This document shows positions 34,391-45,874 of a stretch of 64,000 nt of DNA, piece after piece. The stretch's first letter is position 1. Every line of letters begins with the position of its first letter. Made by a program: the position numbers and the translations under genes. Below the pieces are notes generated by a model. It saw only the letters and a list, made by a program, of their open reading frames with translations. It was not told where the DNA came from and searched no databases. The stretch spans positions 15,867,997 to 15,931,996 of the forward strand of contig NC_134542.1 of NCBI RefSeq assembly GCF_050624435.1, written 5' to 3'. The stretch comes from Tenrec ecaudatus (taxonomy: Eukaryota; Chordata; Mammalia; Afrosoricida; Tenrecidae).

Positions 34391-35248
34391 TCTTTGTTGA
34401 AAGTATTGTGCCTTCCTTGCGTTCCCCAAACAGAAGACCCACAGCGCAAACAGAAAGGGCTTCTCCAACTAGAACACACATTTTCTACCCAATTAAGTAT
34501 TTTCATAGCATCGAGCACCAAGGTCAGACTTAGAAGATTAAAACAAGGTTTCTGGCAACAACACGCACTGGCTTCAAAGGTCCCGGGCTGCAGAAAGACT
34601 TGCTGGGAGGGGGCTGGGGGGCGGGAAGCTAACTGCCTGCCAGTCCAGAGACTCCTGCCTTGGGCACACAAGACACCAAGGATAGGAGCGGATGGTTCTA
34701 GGACTGGGCCTGGGACTAGTTAGCGCGGGAGACACAGTCCTGAGAAGGCGCTGCTGGAGATGAAGGGACTTTGCAGCCTTGTAGACTCTCAGGTAAGGAG
34801 GGCCCAGCCTCCCTGACCCCCATCTCTTTGCAACTTTGCTAAGATTTGAGCAGTAAAAGTATTGAGCAAAAATTCAGTCGCCAACCAATGCCCGAATTAC
34901 ACGACAGGCAACGGAGCAACATTCTGTTCGCAGAGAGAGGAGACAGCGCAAACCCCGCTTCTCGTGTAGCACCAGGCCCCGTGCCAGCACGTCTCATCCC
35001 ACAGCTGGTGCCAGCCTGGGGTTGCTGTGCACATCCTCATGCTGCAGACAAGGGGTCTGGTTCCCTCCGTACCAAGAACAGAAGGACATGGGGTGGGGGG
35101 TGGGGAGACAAATTAAGTTCAGGGTCTTGAGACAGGCGGGTCATCCAAGATCATCCAGGTGAGCCCAAGGTTCCCAGAAGGGACAGCGTGAAAGCAGGAA
35201 TGTGCGGAGTGATGCAGCCAAGAGCCAACGGATGTGGGCAGCCTCTCC
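34391..35248. other. Intergenic sequence without identified gene
   Basis: Unique, mildly GC-rich. The 174-codon minus frame at 34,147-34,671 overlaps the L1 remnant and shows no domain; not called. Confidence 0.35.
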
Positions 35249-35249
35249 C

Positions 35250-35442
35250 CCAAAACCCACTGTTGTCCGGTTAATTCCAACTCACCGGAACATACAGGGC
35301 AGAGAAGAACTGTGTCCATGGGGCTTCCAAGACTGTACTCTCTGTAGAAGCAGGCTGCCAGAGGTTTCTCCAACACACCTGCTAGTGGCTTTGAACCACT
35401 GAGTAGCCATGTGTGGGAGCACTGGGCCACCAAGGCTCTTGG
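35250..35442 (-). mobile_element. AfroSINE, minus strand
   Basis: AAACCCACTGTTGTCCGGTT, GGGGCTTCCAAGACTGTACT and CACTGGGCCACCAAGGCTCT mark a full-length diverged copy. Confidence 0.88.
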
Positions 35443-35921
35443 GCAGCCACTGGACACTGGGAAAGACCGGGAACAGATTCTCCCACCAAGCTTCCAAAAA
35501 AAACGTTAATAGCCCCATTTCAGGATGGAAAAACTATAAGATAATAAAAGTGTGCAGTGTTATAACTGCCAAACCTTGTAAATTGGCTACTGTGGCGAGA
35601 GGACATGAATACAGCCTGACCCTGTCTGGGTAGACAAGAAGTGCTGCTGGAGGCATTTGTGCTGCGGGAACAAGGTATCCAGTCCAGGTGCAGCTGGTGC
35701 AAGGTAGAGCGATAGGGAGAATTTGTTTTTATGTGGGGGCAAGACATGAACTTGGTGGGGGGCAAACTCTGTTGTGCCTTCCCCCAGCCCCCAAAGAAAG
35801 AGATGTTCTATTTGGAAATAAGACTCTGTTATGTTCATGAGGTCATGTTAGCATTGAGATGGGGAGGGGTGTTGAATCCTAAACCTAATCACTTTAGTTT
35901 TAAGAAGTGACATAGAGAAAA
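35443..35921. other. Intergenic sequence without identified feature
   Basis: Nothing coding or repetitive recognised. Confidence 0.35.
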
Positions 35922-36121
35922 AAAACCCACCCCGGAGGCTATTGCCTACTCACTGAGACTCTATAGGACTGCAGAGAACTGCCCCCTGGGGCTGCCATGA
36001 TTGTAAACCTTTATGAAAGCAGAAAGCCTCAACTTTCTCCCTCAGAGAGGTTGGTAGGTTTGAACAACCGACCTTGTGGTTAGCAGCCCAAGGCTGAGCT
36101 CACTGTACTACCAGAGCTCCT
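35922..36121 (-). mobile_element. AfroSINE, minus strand
   Basis: CTCACTGAGACTCTATAGGA, AAAGCAGAAAGCCTCAACTT, ACCTTGTGGTTAGCAGCCCA and ACTACCAGAGCTCCT; full length. Confidence 0.92.
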
Positions 36122-36692
36122 CAGCAAGAGACAAGGAGACACACATGGGGGGACAACAGATGCCACCTGAAGACCATCAAAGAACCGAGGGATCATGGAA
36201 GGGACACAACCTTCAAGAATCTTCCAGCTTTCCACAACAGAGAGACAGAAGTTCCTCTAGAGCCGGCACTCTGAGTTCAAGCTCTAGCTTCTGAGCTGCA
36301 AGGAAGTAAACTTTGGTTCACGAAAACCACCAACGTGCACTCTAATAGTCTAGCAGCACTAGGGACTAAGACAGGCAGGGAACAGGGCTCCTGGCGACTT
36401 CTGCCTTCCCCTCCCTCCCGTCCCCCTGCCTTCCTGCAGCTTGCCTGCCCGCTCCAACACTGCCTGGGCATTCCAAGATGACAGCTGCCTCATCTTTGGG
36501 CATTCAGATTGGAAATCAATCCACTTTGTCACCAGAAGTCACCGCAAGATTACCTCTGTGAAGAAGTGTGAGAAACAGGTTCTCTAAAGATGGCACATTT
36601 TTGAGTGATTGTGAAAAGTTTGGGTTTGATCTGGGGTTGGATACAACATGTTTGGGCTGCGGCGATTAGCAGGCATTGCAAGAGCCTCGCTC
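36122..36692. other. Intergenic sequence without identified feature
   Basis: No gene or named repeat recognised. Confidence 0.35.
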
Positions 36693-36892
36693 TATTAAAG
36701 GCGCACAGTGACACGGGGTGGGCTGCTCAGGGCAAGCTCGGCCATTTGAGACCACCAGCTGCTCCTCAAGAGAAAGTCGGGGTTCTTTCCGCTCTCATAA
36801 AGCAATGCAGTCCCGGAGACTCACGGAGGCAGTTCAACCCTGTCCTACAAGGCCACTGAGTCAGCATCAACTCAATGGGGGTGAGCTTGGTT
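36693..36892 (+). mobile_element. AfroSINE, plus strand
   Basis: TTTGAGACCACCAGCTGCTC, GCAGTCCCGGAGACTCACGG and CAGCATCAACTCAATGGGGG; the head is diverged. Confidence 0.9.
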
Positions 36893-37382
36893 TGGGTTTT
36901 ACCCCTAGTAAGTCCTGACCATGAATTATAAGCAGCATTTCAATCAGCAAACCTGGGCTCGGGAGGCATTTTTCTAGAAACGGAGTCCAAGCTCTAGTTT
37001 TACAAAATCCGGATATCTTATTTTGGAAGTTGTGCACCAGGTTCATATTTGGCATCGTCCCAGTACTTTATCTCAAGTTTCTTGTGATCATTAGAAAAGG
37101 TAAGCAAAGCTTTGACACCTGTGCACGCCCTTCATGGCTTTCCTCTAAAAAATTAGAAAAAAGGAAGAATCAATATTCCGGAGACTCCCAGTCTAATTTT
37201 AATGTTGGACAGGCTGTTGTGACAAAGTAATTCCTGAGAGGAAAAAAAAAAAGTGAGATGGCTTCTCAGCATGGTCTCGTGACAAGCATGTTCAGGCAGC
37301 AGGAAGCTTGTTGAACTGGGAAACTCTTTTTCTGGGAACACAGTCTTGAGATAGCAGGCAAGTACTTCCTCAACCCACTGTT
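36893..37382. other. Intergenic sequence without identified feature
   Basis: Unique; no call. Confidence 0.35.
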
Positions 37383-37400
37383 GAAAACAAGCTCCCCCAC

Positions 37401-38071
37401 CGATGAAGAATAAAGCTTTCCCCCAGATTCTGAATGCTTCCTCCCCCCAACCTACCATGATCTGAATTCTACCTTGCAAGTCTGGATAGAGCAGAGGTTG
37501 TACACTGGTGCAAATAGGAGCTGGAGGCACAGGGAATCCAGGGCGGATGATACCTTCAGGACCAGGGGTGTGAGGGGCGATACCGGGAGAGTAGAGGGAG
37601 AGTGGATTGGAAAGAGGGAACCGATTACAAGGATCTGCATTTGACCTCCTCCCTGGGGGGCGGACAATAGAAAAGGGGGTGAAGGGAGACGCCTGACAAG
37701 ATATGACAAAATAATAATTTATAAATTATCAAGGGCTCATGAGGAAGGAGGGAGCGGGGATGGGGGAAAAGGAGGACTTGATGCAGAGGGCTTAAGTGGA
37801 GAGCAAATACTTTGAAAACGATGAGGGCAAAGAATGTACAGATGTGCTTTATACAATTGATGTATGTATGGATTGTGATAAGAGTTGTATGAGTCCCTAA
37901 TAAAATGTTTTTAAAAATCATGAAGATAACCCAGGGAAAAAAATGGATTCACCCATTTTATACAACCCTGCGACTTTAATTTAAACCATTGCTACAGTCA
38001 GAGGGTTGGTAGTCTAGGCAATATTAAAGTGAAAAACAAATAGCAATAAAGCAGTCCTTTGCCAAAAAAAA
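37401..38071 (+). mobile_element. LINE 3' end with apparent 3' transduction
   Basis: A 5'-truncated sense copy runs from CGATGAAGAATAAAGC to its own signal and tail (GAGTCCCTAATAAAATGTTT, about 37,891-37,918). It then continues for about 145 bp of unrelated sequence to a second signal (AATAAA at 38,045-38,050) and an A8 run at 38,064-38,071. The whole block, not just the LINE, is bounded by 18-bp direct repeats at 37,383-37,400 and 38,072-38,089 (GAAAACAAG then CTCCCCCAC or TTCCCCCAC), with one mismatch. Confidence 0.85.
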
Positions 38072-38089
38072 GAAAACAAGTTCCCCCAC

Positions 38090-39067
38090 GAAATGAGAAA
38101 GGATGGATTGCTGAGCTTAGGGACCTTTTGCTAGACAGTAGGGCCATTTCCTCAGAAGCTCTGAAATAAAAAAGGGAGACAGTAGGAGCCTGGTCGCAAA
38201 GTCATCGCTCAGAAAGCTTGATTGTGCTCCGAAGGACTGCGGTGGGCGGGTGGGTTCCAAAATGGCGGGTGGGTTCCAAAATCCCAGCCACGACTTCTTT
38301 GCAGGCTCCACAGTTAGAAGTAGAAAGCCTTCAGGAGGGTCTGCTTTCGAAAAGTTCCCAACACTCAAAGCTCCAGCTTTACAGGGAGCATCACCACAGC
38401 AGTGTCCCCATGGAGTCAGAAATGGTGAGCCCAGAGCCTGTCGTCACACGTCACTCCGGCCCAGGGGGAGAGATCTGGACCTTCGCTGTCTACTCTAGCA
38501 CCCACATCCCAAACAAGAGAGCGGGGCCTAAAAGAAGTGGGGAATCCTCTTGTGAAGATCTGTTACTACAAAAAGCAGCGGCAAAGCGCGCCTTGGTCTA
38601 CCTTGAAACACTTGGGAACACAAGAGCTTGTACCTCCCCCCCCCCCCCCCCGTGAGCATTGGTATGTAGACCCTTGATAGCTTGAAAGAAAGCCAATGAT
38701 AGGACCAAGCAACTGGCCAACCTCAGTGAACTCTGGGGCATAAGAATAGCAAGACTTAGAACAATGGACTCTTAGAGGTTCCCGCTTGTCTCTCTTGATG
38801 GGCATTTTATTAACTACCCGGACAGACAGACAGCTGAACAGTTTTTTAAAGCACCTGCGAACAGTCCCAGGAGGGCACACCCCTCCCCCCAGAACCTTGC
38901 ATTTTCTTACACAAACAGCAGTTACGCAAAGTGAGGAGGTACTAACAGGCTGAAGATGCAGGAAAACATCTGCGGAAATGGGAGGCATTCATGGCAGGGA
39001 TTATAAAATGGACCTACTAGTTATTCTCTGTCGGTGTGAAGCAAAATTACAAAAATGGTTTCAATAG
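38090..39067. other. Intergenic sequence, slightly GC-rich, no gene recognised
   Basis: Contains a 19-bp-period duplication at 38,247-38,284 and a C16 run at 38,636-38,651. The 140-145-codon frames on both strands show no domain. Confidence 0.35.
38636..38651. repeat. Poly(C) run, 16 nt
   Basis: Sixteen consecutive C residues; length may be imprecise in any assembly. Confidence 0.9.
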
Positions 39068-39080
39068 TCACAATGAAATT

Positions 39081-39338
39081 CTCTTTTTTGTTATTTTATT
39101 TATTTTATTTTCTCCCTTTTTTGTACTTTTGTTCTAATTATTTTTCTCCCATCATTTTATTGAGGGCTTCTACAGCACTCAGAACATTCTACACATCAAT
39201 TGCATCAAGCATATTTGTACCCATACTGCCATCATCATATCCAAGACATTTTCTGCTTGAGCCCTGGATATAAGCTCCTCTTTTTTCCCCCTGCCCCCTT
39301 CTACCCCTGTGGATCCTTGATATATTGTTATTATTGTC
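39081..39338 (-). mobile_element. LINE 3' end, minus strand, with target duplication
   Basis: A T-rich tail, then CATCATTTTATTGAGGGCTT to ATCCTTGATATATTGTTAT. Flanked by TCACAATGAAATT (39,068-39,080) and TCACAGTGAAATT (39,339-39,351). Confidence 0.85.
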
Positions 39339-39529
39339 TCACAGTGAAATTGTGAAACAATTCTTGAAGAGACAACTACTCCTCTTTAGGTACAAGCGAA
39401 GCATGCAGCTTCGTGGAAAATAGAAGACGTTGGGGGTGATAAAATACATTACTGAAAAACAAAAAGCAAGTTGCCAAAGGCTCATTAGGGAAGGCTTCAC
39501 ATGGCATGAGGTCATTTAGCCAGTAATAT

Positions 39530-39850
39530 TTTTTTAATTATATTTTGTGAAGACAATGGCCTATAAAAATCCCACTTCTGGAAATCCATCTTAAAGAACT
39601 CACTCAAAATGTAGAATAGACTACATAATGAAAAACATTATAACCATTGTTTTCTACCCAAATATCCCTTTGATGGAAGAATGTTTATGAAAATTGTGGC
39701 ACATCAAGAGGATGAGATGTTCATCAGCCAGTGAAAAGCATTTGTCCCTCGTGTGTATATAATCAACCACCCAAGGGTACTTACTTCTTAGACATACCAA
39801 ACACCTCCCGAGATTGGTTTTCTGGGCTTGGAAGCTTAGGACCATCGTCT
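39530..39850 (+). mobile_element. Old L1-type 3' sequence, plus strand
   Basis: Words such as CACTTCTGGAAATCCATCTT, CCCAAATATCCCTTTGATGG and ATTGTGGCACATCAAGAGGA resemble the old eutherian L1 3' region. The right part (TTCTGGGCTTGGAAGCTTAG) matches the LINE at 16,085. The two may be separate fragments. Confidence 0.5.
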
Positions 39851-40365
39851 GTGGGATAATAAGCTCACAGTGTATATGTTAAACTTAGCATCATTAGTTC
39901 ATAGTGTATATACTACAGGCCAGGGTGATGGACAGTGCTCCTAACGCTTTTAAGTGTCCACATAAACTCCAACTACTGGTCTCTCCTGGTCCAGAACCAA
40001 CCGGGAAGAAGGAGCCCAAAGGTTCAGAGAAGAAAAACCACAGAGGAGCCGGATTTACGGTGCAAACGTTCACAGTAAATTCAATAAATGCATTTTTACA
40101 TCACTTGTTCATTCAACAGTACTTGTGGTCTCCTCCATGCTAGGTGGGAATCCGTGGTTGGTGCCAAGAGTTCATACACACACGCAGCTGCTAGCGGAAA
40201 AGCGGGGAGCTTAAGTGGACCCAGGGGTACTTCAGAAGAAAGACCTGGACTCTACTTCCAGGAACCAGCCCTGGCAAACCCCAGGGAGCACAATTCCTCT
40301 CAGACACACAGGGGGATCCCATGAGGGAGGGAGACCCAGACAGTCACTGGTGACTGGTTCTATTG
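39851..40365. other. Intergenic sequence without identified feature
   Basis: No gene recognised. Confidence 0.35.
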
Positions 40366-40545
40366 TGGTTGCTGCTAGGTGCCGTCAAGTTGGTTCCAAT
40401 TCATGGCAACCCTATGTACAACAGAACGAAGCACCACTCGGTCGGACGCCATCCTCGCAATTGTTCCTTGCACACACTGTTGACCCATCTCCCTGAGGCG
40501 CTACCCCTTCTTTCGCTGCTCCTCTACTTTACCAAACATGGTGCT
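40366..40545 (-). mobile_element. RTE-clade LINE 3' tip, minus strand
   Basis: GTTGCTGCTAGGTGCCGTCA, AACCCTATGTACAACAGAAC, GACGCCATCCTCGCAATTGT, TCTACTTTACCAAACATGG. Followed at 40,540-40,560 by a short GTGCTAG repeat. Confidence 0.85.
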
Positions 40546-40573
40546 AGGTGCTAGGTGCTACCTCTAGGCACTG

Positions 40574-41093
40574 TGTGTTCGTCTAGGCGGACTAAGGGAA
40601 CAAATCCAGGGCACTTGTGTGCATAAGAAAGAGCTTTATATCAAAGAGCAATTGTACATTAAGAAAACATCCCAGACCAATCCAGATCAAATTCATAAGT
40701 CTGATATCACCCATATGTGGATTCTAATCCATAAATTCCTCTTTAGACTCACACAGTCATGCAATGATGCTGAATGGAGGAAGATCACAGGCCCGTGGGT
40801 GGAAAGTCTTGTGGATCCAGTGGTGATGGAAACATCTCAGCACTGGCGTGGGTCTCCACATGGCTTCTCCAGCTCCAGGGTTCTGGCTCTATCAGGGTAG
40901 CTCCATGTGGCTTGTCAACAGGAATATTGAAGCAGAGAGAGAGTGTGTGTTCCAACTCCAGGGAGGAAGACAGGAGTTTCCAGAATCCTCAGAAGAAGGC
41001 CATGCCCACACAGAGGCCTCATTGGCTATGACCTGATTGACAGGCTAGACCCCGCCCCTTCACAAGTTGACAGGAGAAGATGTAGCTACCACA
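40574..41093 (+). mobile_element. LTR-like element, copy E, with 5-bp target duplication
   Basis: Starts TGTGTTCGTCTAGGCGG and ends GTAGCTACCACA, flanked by CACTG at 40,569-40,573 and 41,094-41,098. TG...CA ends plus a perfect 5-bp duplication make this copy the best evidence that the family is LTR-type. No gag, pol or env is present. Confidence 0.8.
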
Positions 41094-41577
41094 CACTGGT
41101 TATATGACAGGAACCAAAACAAACTTCCCTGACTTCCGTAGAGCTTTCAGGGTCGTGAGAGAGAGCCGGTAAACAAGGAGGTGACATTGAGTCTGGTGTG
41201 TTGGAGGCAGGCTGGCTCTGAGCAGGCGGACCACTCCTTTGTTCAGCCCTTGGCTTCAGAAGGGCCTCCTCACGCTTGCTTTATGCTCTGCTGCCACCAT
41301 CTTGGAATCTTCCATGGTTTGGGGACAAGTGGGCCTACATATATCTTCATTTTTCACCAGGCCTCACAAATTATGTAGTGAAGGAACAAAAGGTAGCAGG
41401 CACGGTGGCAGAGGCAGGAAGTCGGGAGAGGACTGCCGCTTTAGATTGGATGATGGGGAAAGGTTTCACCAATCTGATATTTGAGCTTGGACATAAAAAG
41501 TACCCTGGGTCTAAAGGTAACTCATACTGTGTAAAGATACATATTGTACATTGATTAAAATCATCATCACCTTACCC
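41094..41577. other. Intergenic sequence without identified feature
   Basis: No gene recognised. Confidence 0.35.
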
Positions 41578-41756
41578 AATTGCCATTGAATAGATTCCTA
41601 CTCGAGGCAACTGGTGTGTCAGAGCGGAGCTCCAAAAGGTTGTCTGTGGCTGGTGTTTTGGAAGCAGATCACTGGAACTATCCTTCAAGGTGCTTCTGAG
41701 TAGACTCAGACCTTCAACCTTTTGGTCAGCAGTCAAGAATGCTAACTGTTTGCATA
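41578..41756 (-). mobile_element. AfroSINE variant, minus strand
   Basis: TGCCATTGAATAGATTCCTA, GGTGCTTCTGAGTAGACTCA and CAACCTTTTGGTCAGCAGTC; same variant as 18,236. Confidence 0.65.
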
Positions 41757-42699
41757 CACACCCCTCCCCCCCCAGACCACATGCCCCACAGCCCCACCTG
41801 AAAGATGACTACCGTGGGAACACACAAAGTATTGGATTCCGGTCAAAAAACCTTGGACACCGCCTTCACTGCTTTCTCTTAATGGCTCCTCACATCAGCA
41901 GATCTTATCTTTCCACCTTCAAATGGCATACAGATCCCAATTCTTTCTCATCACTCTTCTGCCCTACCCTGGTGCAAGCCACCTTCCCCTCTCTGCCTTC
42001 ACTTGAGTTCCTGACCCAGCTTATCCGCTTTGTAATGTGTCCCTAATCGTGTATTCTTCACACCGTAAGTTGCATGACTGCTCAGAAGCCCACAGCACAT
42101 CCTGAGCCCTCTGCTCAAAGCGCCCATTTCAGTACAGATCCATCACTTCCCACTTCAGGCCAATTTCAGGTCCAACTCAACAAAATGGCCCTCAAGGTCC
42201 TGCATGATCTTCCACCCCAAGCACCTCGGTGGGCTTATCTCCGGTCCTCTCACTCAGCTTTTTAGGTAGCTAGCATAGGGACTGGGTCATCCATTACGCA
42301 TGTTCAGAAGTTCGAACTTCTGGACAGGAAGGGGTGGTACACCTAGATGGGCGTTACACCTGGATTGGTCTATCTAAGCCAGGTGAATTTGATTCAGCCA
42401 ATGGGGTCGACCAGTATTGTACACCACGCCCCCCAACGGGGTCCCTGAAAACACCCGAGGTTTTGCTTTGGTGCTCTTTCCCAGCAGCTGCTACACGATG
42501 CCAGGCCGCAGTCCCGCAACTTTGCCGTGGGCACTGTCTGGCTGTGTTCCATTTACTGTAGAACCTGAAACTGCTACTAGTCTCTGTAAACTCACTTGGA
42601 TCACAAACCAGGCTTCAGTGTTTATTCTTTCTAGTGCGGAGCCAAGGACCGAGGTATATCTCTCCCCCAAGAGATCTAACAAGCTCTCGCAACTGACCT
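41757..42699. other. Intergenic sequence, possible ancient repeat relic
   Basis: The block at 41,860-42,250 (CCCTCAAGGTCCTGCATGAT, TCTTCCACCCCAAGCACCTC) has the texture of a very old mammal-wide repeat, but I cannot name it. No gene seen. Confidence 0.3.
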
Positions 42700-42910
42700 T
42701 GTTGCTCTTGTTGCTACTATTGGTCGTTAGCTGAATCTCAGTCTGCACAACGGAAGAGAAGAGCCCCCAGTCAAGTGCCAGCCTCATAAGTGTTGCTATG
42801 CTTGCGGTCACTATGTCGATCTCTCTGGAGCACTTTCCTCGTTTCCATGGACCCTCTACTTTACCAAGCATGATGTCATGTCCATCTCAAGAGACTTGTT
42901 CCTCCTGATT
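42700..42910 (-). mobile_element. RTE-clade LINE 3' tip, minus strand
   Basis: TTGTTGCTACTATTGGTCGT, CCCTCTACTTTACCAAGCAT and AGACTTGTTCCTCCTGATTC follow the RTE terminus complement. Confidence 0.65.
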
Positions 42911-42982
42911 CTTACTCTTCCTGACACCCATCAGTCAAGTTCCCACCTCGGGACCTTTGCACTCGCCATGAAATTTGCCCAG

Positions 42983-43175
42983 GAGGCCTGCCGGCGAAGG
43001 GGTTACGAGTTGAGCTGTGATCTGACGGGTCGGCAGTTTGAAACCATTAGCCTTTCCTGGGGGAAACGGTAGGGCCTTCTACTCCCGGAAACATTTACAT
43101 CCGGGAATCTCATGGGGCTGTTCTACCCTGTGCTCCAGGGTTGCTGCGAGTCAGCATCAACTTGATGGCAGTGAG
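42983..43175 (+). mobile_element. AfroSINE, plus strand
   Basis: AAGGGGTTACGAGTTGAGCT, GGTCGGCAGTTTGAAACCAT and AGCATCAACTTGATGGCAGT; full body, head slightly trimmed. Confidence 0.92.
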
Positions 43176-43528
43176 TTTTGACTTTGCCCAGGAGACGCTC
43201 CCAGAAGAGCCCCACAGGATTGTGTCTCCCGCCTCCTCAGGCCTTGGCTAACACACCGTCTGTGACTTGATTTGATGACTGTGGTGCAGCGATCTACTTG
43301 ATAGGCTCTTCTATGCACAGTCTTATAACTCCCACAAATGACTGGGTGGGACCATGCCATTGGATCTGTTTCCTCTTTTCCTGAAGCGTCCAATTCAGTT
43401 GTGTCTGATTGTTATCGGGGTTAATTGTGCCTGCAAAAACCTGGAACTCTATTGTGGGAATTGGCTCCTTTTGCTGGGAATAAAATAGAGCACCTCAGAA
43501 GTAGGAAGCAGAGCCCATTCCTACCATC
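43176..43528. other. Intergenic sequence without identified feature
   Basis: No gene recognised. Confidence 0.35.
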
Positions 43529-43546
43529 AAGAAAGAAGAGCCAGGG

Positions 43547-43704
43547 GAGGGGGGTGGGATGAGGAGCTGATACCAAGGGCTCAAGTAGGAAGCAAATGTT
43601 TGGAGAAGGATGATGGCAGCAAATGTAAAAATGTGCCTGACACAATGGATGTATGTATGGATTGGGGTAAGAGTTATATGAGCCCCCAATAAAATGATTT
43701 AAGA
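43547..43704 (+). mobile_element. Very short LINE 3' end with perfect 18-bp target duplication
   Basis: Only 158 bp of the 3' end inserted, closing GAGCCCCCAATAAAATGATT. AAGAAAGAAGAGCCAGGG is present at 43,529-43,546 and again at 43,705-43,722, identical. The A-tail is almost lost. Confidence 0.95.
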
Positions 43705-43826
43705 AAGAAAGAAGAGCCAGGGTGGCAGTGACCAGTCTCCCAGCAACCAAATGGGTCCAAGGAGCAGTTGTGTGATTGAGGGGTAAATTAAAGGAACAAC
43801 AGACAAGGCATTTAAGAATTCACCTT

Positions 43827-44591
43827 CAAGTGGCCATCTAGCTCAAAAGCAACAAAGCCCACATGGAAGAAACATACCAGCCTGTGTGACCACGAGCTGT
43901 CAAAGGGATCAGGTATCGAGCATCAAGGAACAAAAAATCATATCATTGAAAATGTGGGTGAGTGCAGAGTGGAGCCTCAAAGGCCATTGGTAGCCAACGG
44001 AACACCCTTTACTGAAGGGTTGTGGCGGGGGTGGGGGGGAGATGAGCCAGTCAGGGTAGCAACGATGAAATATGTAACTTTCCTCTAGTTCTTAAATGCT
44101 TCCTTGCCCCCACTATCATGATCCCAATTCTACCTTACAAATCTGGCTAGACCAGAGGATGTACATAGGTACAGATAGCAATGGGAAACACAGGGAATCC
44201 AGGACAGATGACTCCTTCAGGACCAGTGGTGGGAGGGGCGATGCCTGGAGGGTGGAGAGAATTTGGGGTAGAAAGGGGGAACTGATTACAAGAATCTATG
44301 TATAGCCTCCTCCCTGGGGAGGGGACAGCAGAGAAGAAGGCAGGGAGAAGCATCAGACAGTGTAATATATGACACAATGATAATAACTGATGAATGATGA
44401 AGGGTTCATGATGTAGGGGGGAATGGGGAGGGAGGGGGAAAGTGAGCAGCAGATATTAAGGCCTCAAGTAGAAGGCAAATATTTTGAGAATGATGATGGC
44501 AACAAATGTACATATGTTCCTGACACAATGGATATATATATGGATTGTGATAAGAATTGTATGAGCCCCCAGTAAAATGATTAAAAAAAAT
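43827..44591 (+). mobile_element. LINE 3' end, plus strand
   Basis: Runs from CAAGTGGCCATCTAGCTCAA through GATGTACATAGGTACAGATA to GAGCCCCCAGTAAAATGATT and poly(A). Flanks AATTCACCTT (43,817-43,826) and AATTTACCTT (44,592-44,601) are a likely target duplication with one mismatch. Confidence 0.88.
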
Positions 44592-44601
44592 AATTTACCT
44601 T

Positions 44602-45189
44602 TTCTGATGGGACTGAAACCAAAGAGAGTAATGTATTCTCTTACACATTTGTGTAATCTCGGGCAAGCAAGCCCCAGTACGCACATGTGTAACAGGAAGG
44701 AGTTGTATTAGAGGCATGCATGTAACAGGAGGATGGATGAGCTAGAGTGGTACACACAACAGGACTGGCATGTACTAGAGTACACATGTAACAATTTGGC
44801 AGGTTCTAGAGGTAGGATGCCAGCCTAACCTTGGTCATCTCTGAGCTGGCTTGGCCTTAAGGATCCCCGAGCTCTTCTCCAGGAGACCGATCTATGATCC
44901 TTATCAGAAGGGAGTAGACTAAGGGTTATACTGCCTTTGATGGCAGATAGCCTTCAAGCAATTGACCTTCAAGAGTATTGTAAGAAGTCATGTGCTTGCA
45001 AGCAGCACCTTAAAATTGGCATTCTTATGGGGGGACATCATGGGGAATAAATTTTACTTAGGAGAATGTAACTGGTACATATCTCCCACCCATGAACCTC
45101 CTTCCACGGCAGCCTCAGCGGCCCAGACCCCTTAACATGAGTGTGAAAATTTGTCCTCATACCCTCTCTTCCTGGTTCTCAGTTTCCCA
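44602..45189. other. Intergenic sequence without identified feature
   Basis: No gene recognised; possibly an old retroelement in part. Confidence 0.3.
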
Positions 45190-45695
45190 CAAGCCAGGAG
45201 TGGAACACATCCGAAGCACATGAGCAAGAAGCAGTGGTGCTGAAGGAAGACGTTCAAACAGCACCGAATGCATTGACCATAAACAAGGCTCTAGGAATTG
45301 ATAAAAGACCTATTGAAAGGTGTCGGCAAAGCTGAGGAAGCACTGGAAGCTCTCCCTCATCTATGCCAGAACATTTGGAAGACAGCTACTTGGCCAACTG
45401 ACTGGGGAAGATCCATAATTATACCTTTTCCAAAGAAAGGTGACCCAACAGAATGCTTAAGCTGTACGACATTGTCAATGATATCACATGCAAGGTAAAT
45501 TTTGCTTTAAATCATTCAACAATGGTTGCAGCAGTACATTGACAGGGACCTGGCAGAAGTTCAGCCCTGACTCAGAAGAGGACTTGAAAGGAGGCATTTC
45601 ATTGCTGATGTCAAAGGGATCGTGACTCAAAGCGGAGAATACCAGTAAAACATTCGCTTGTGTTTCATTGACTCTACAAAGGCATGTGACGGTGC
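45190..45695 (+). mobile_element. RTE-clade LINE, reverse transcriptase N-terminal part (dead)
   Basis: Encodes the reverse transcriptase stretch before and into motif A. Visible pieces are Ile-Ile-Ile-Pro-Phe-Pro-Lys-Lys-Gly-Asp (about 45,416-45,446) and later the Phe-Ile-Asp-Ser-Thr-Lys-Ala motif (about 45,664-45,684). Stop codons and frameshifts separate them. The copy breaks after the motif A region. Confidence 0.8.
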
Positions 45696-45874
45696 TGTTG
45701 TTATAGTATTAAGATATCCTTATGCAATTAATGTGAAATTAAAGATTTCCTTAGATGGCTGTTTAAACCTGCTTAATGGGTTTCCCTTAAAGTGATGATA
45801 TGGATATACAGGAAGCAAAAACACAGCAAGAAAAAGCAAACACACAACCAGGAAGTCCGTTCTCTTTTAATTAA

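Noticed and set aside
34147..34671. 174-codon minus frame
   Set aside because: Overlaps an ancient L1 3' UTR remnant, has no domain and no splice or start support.
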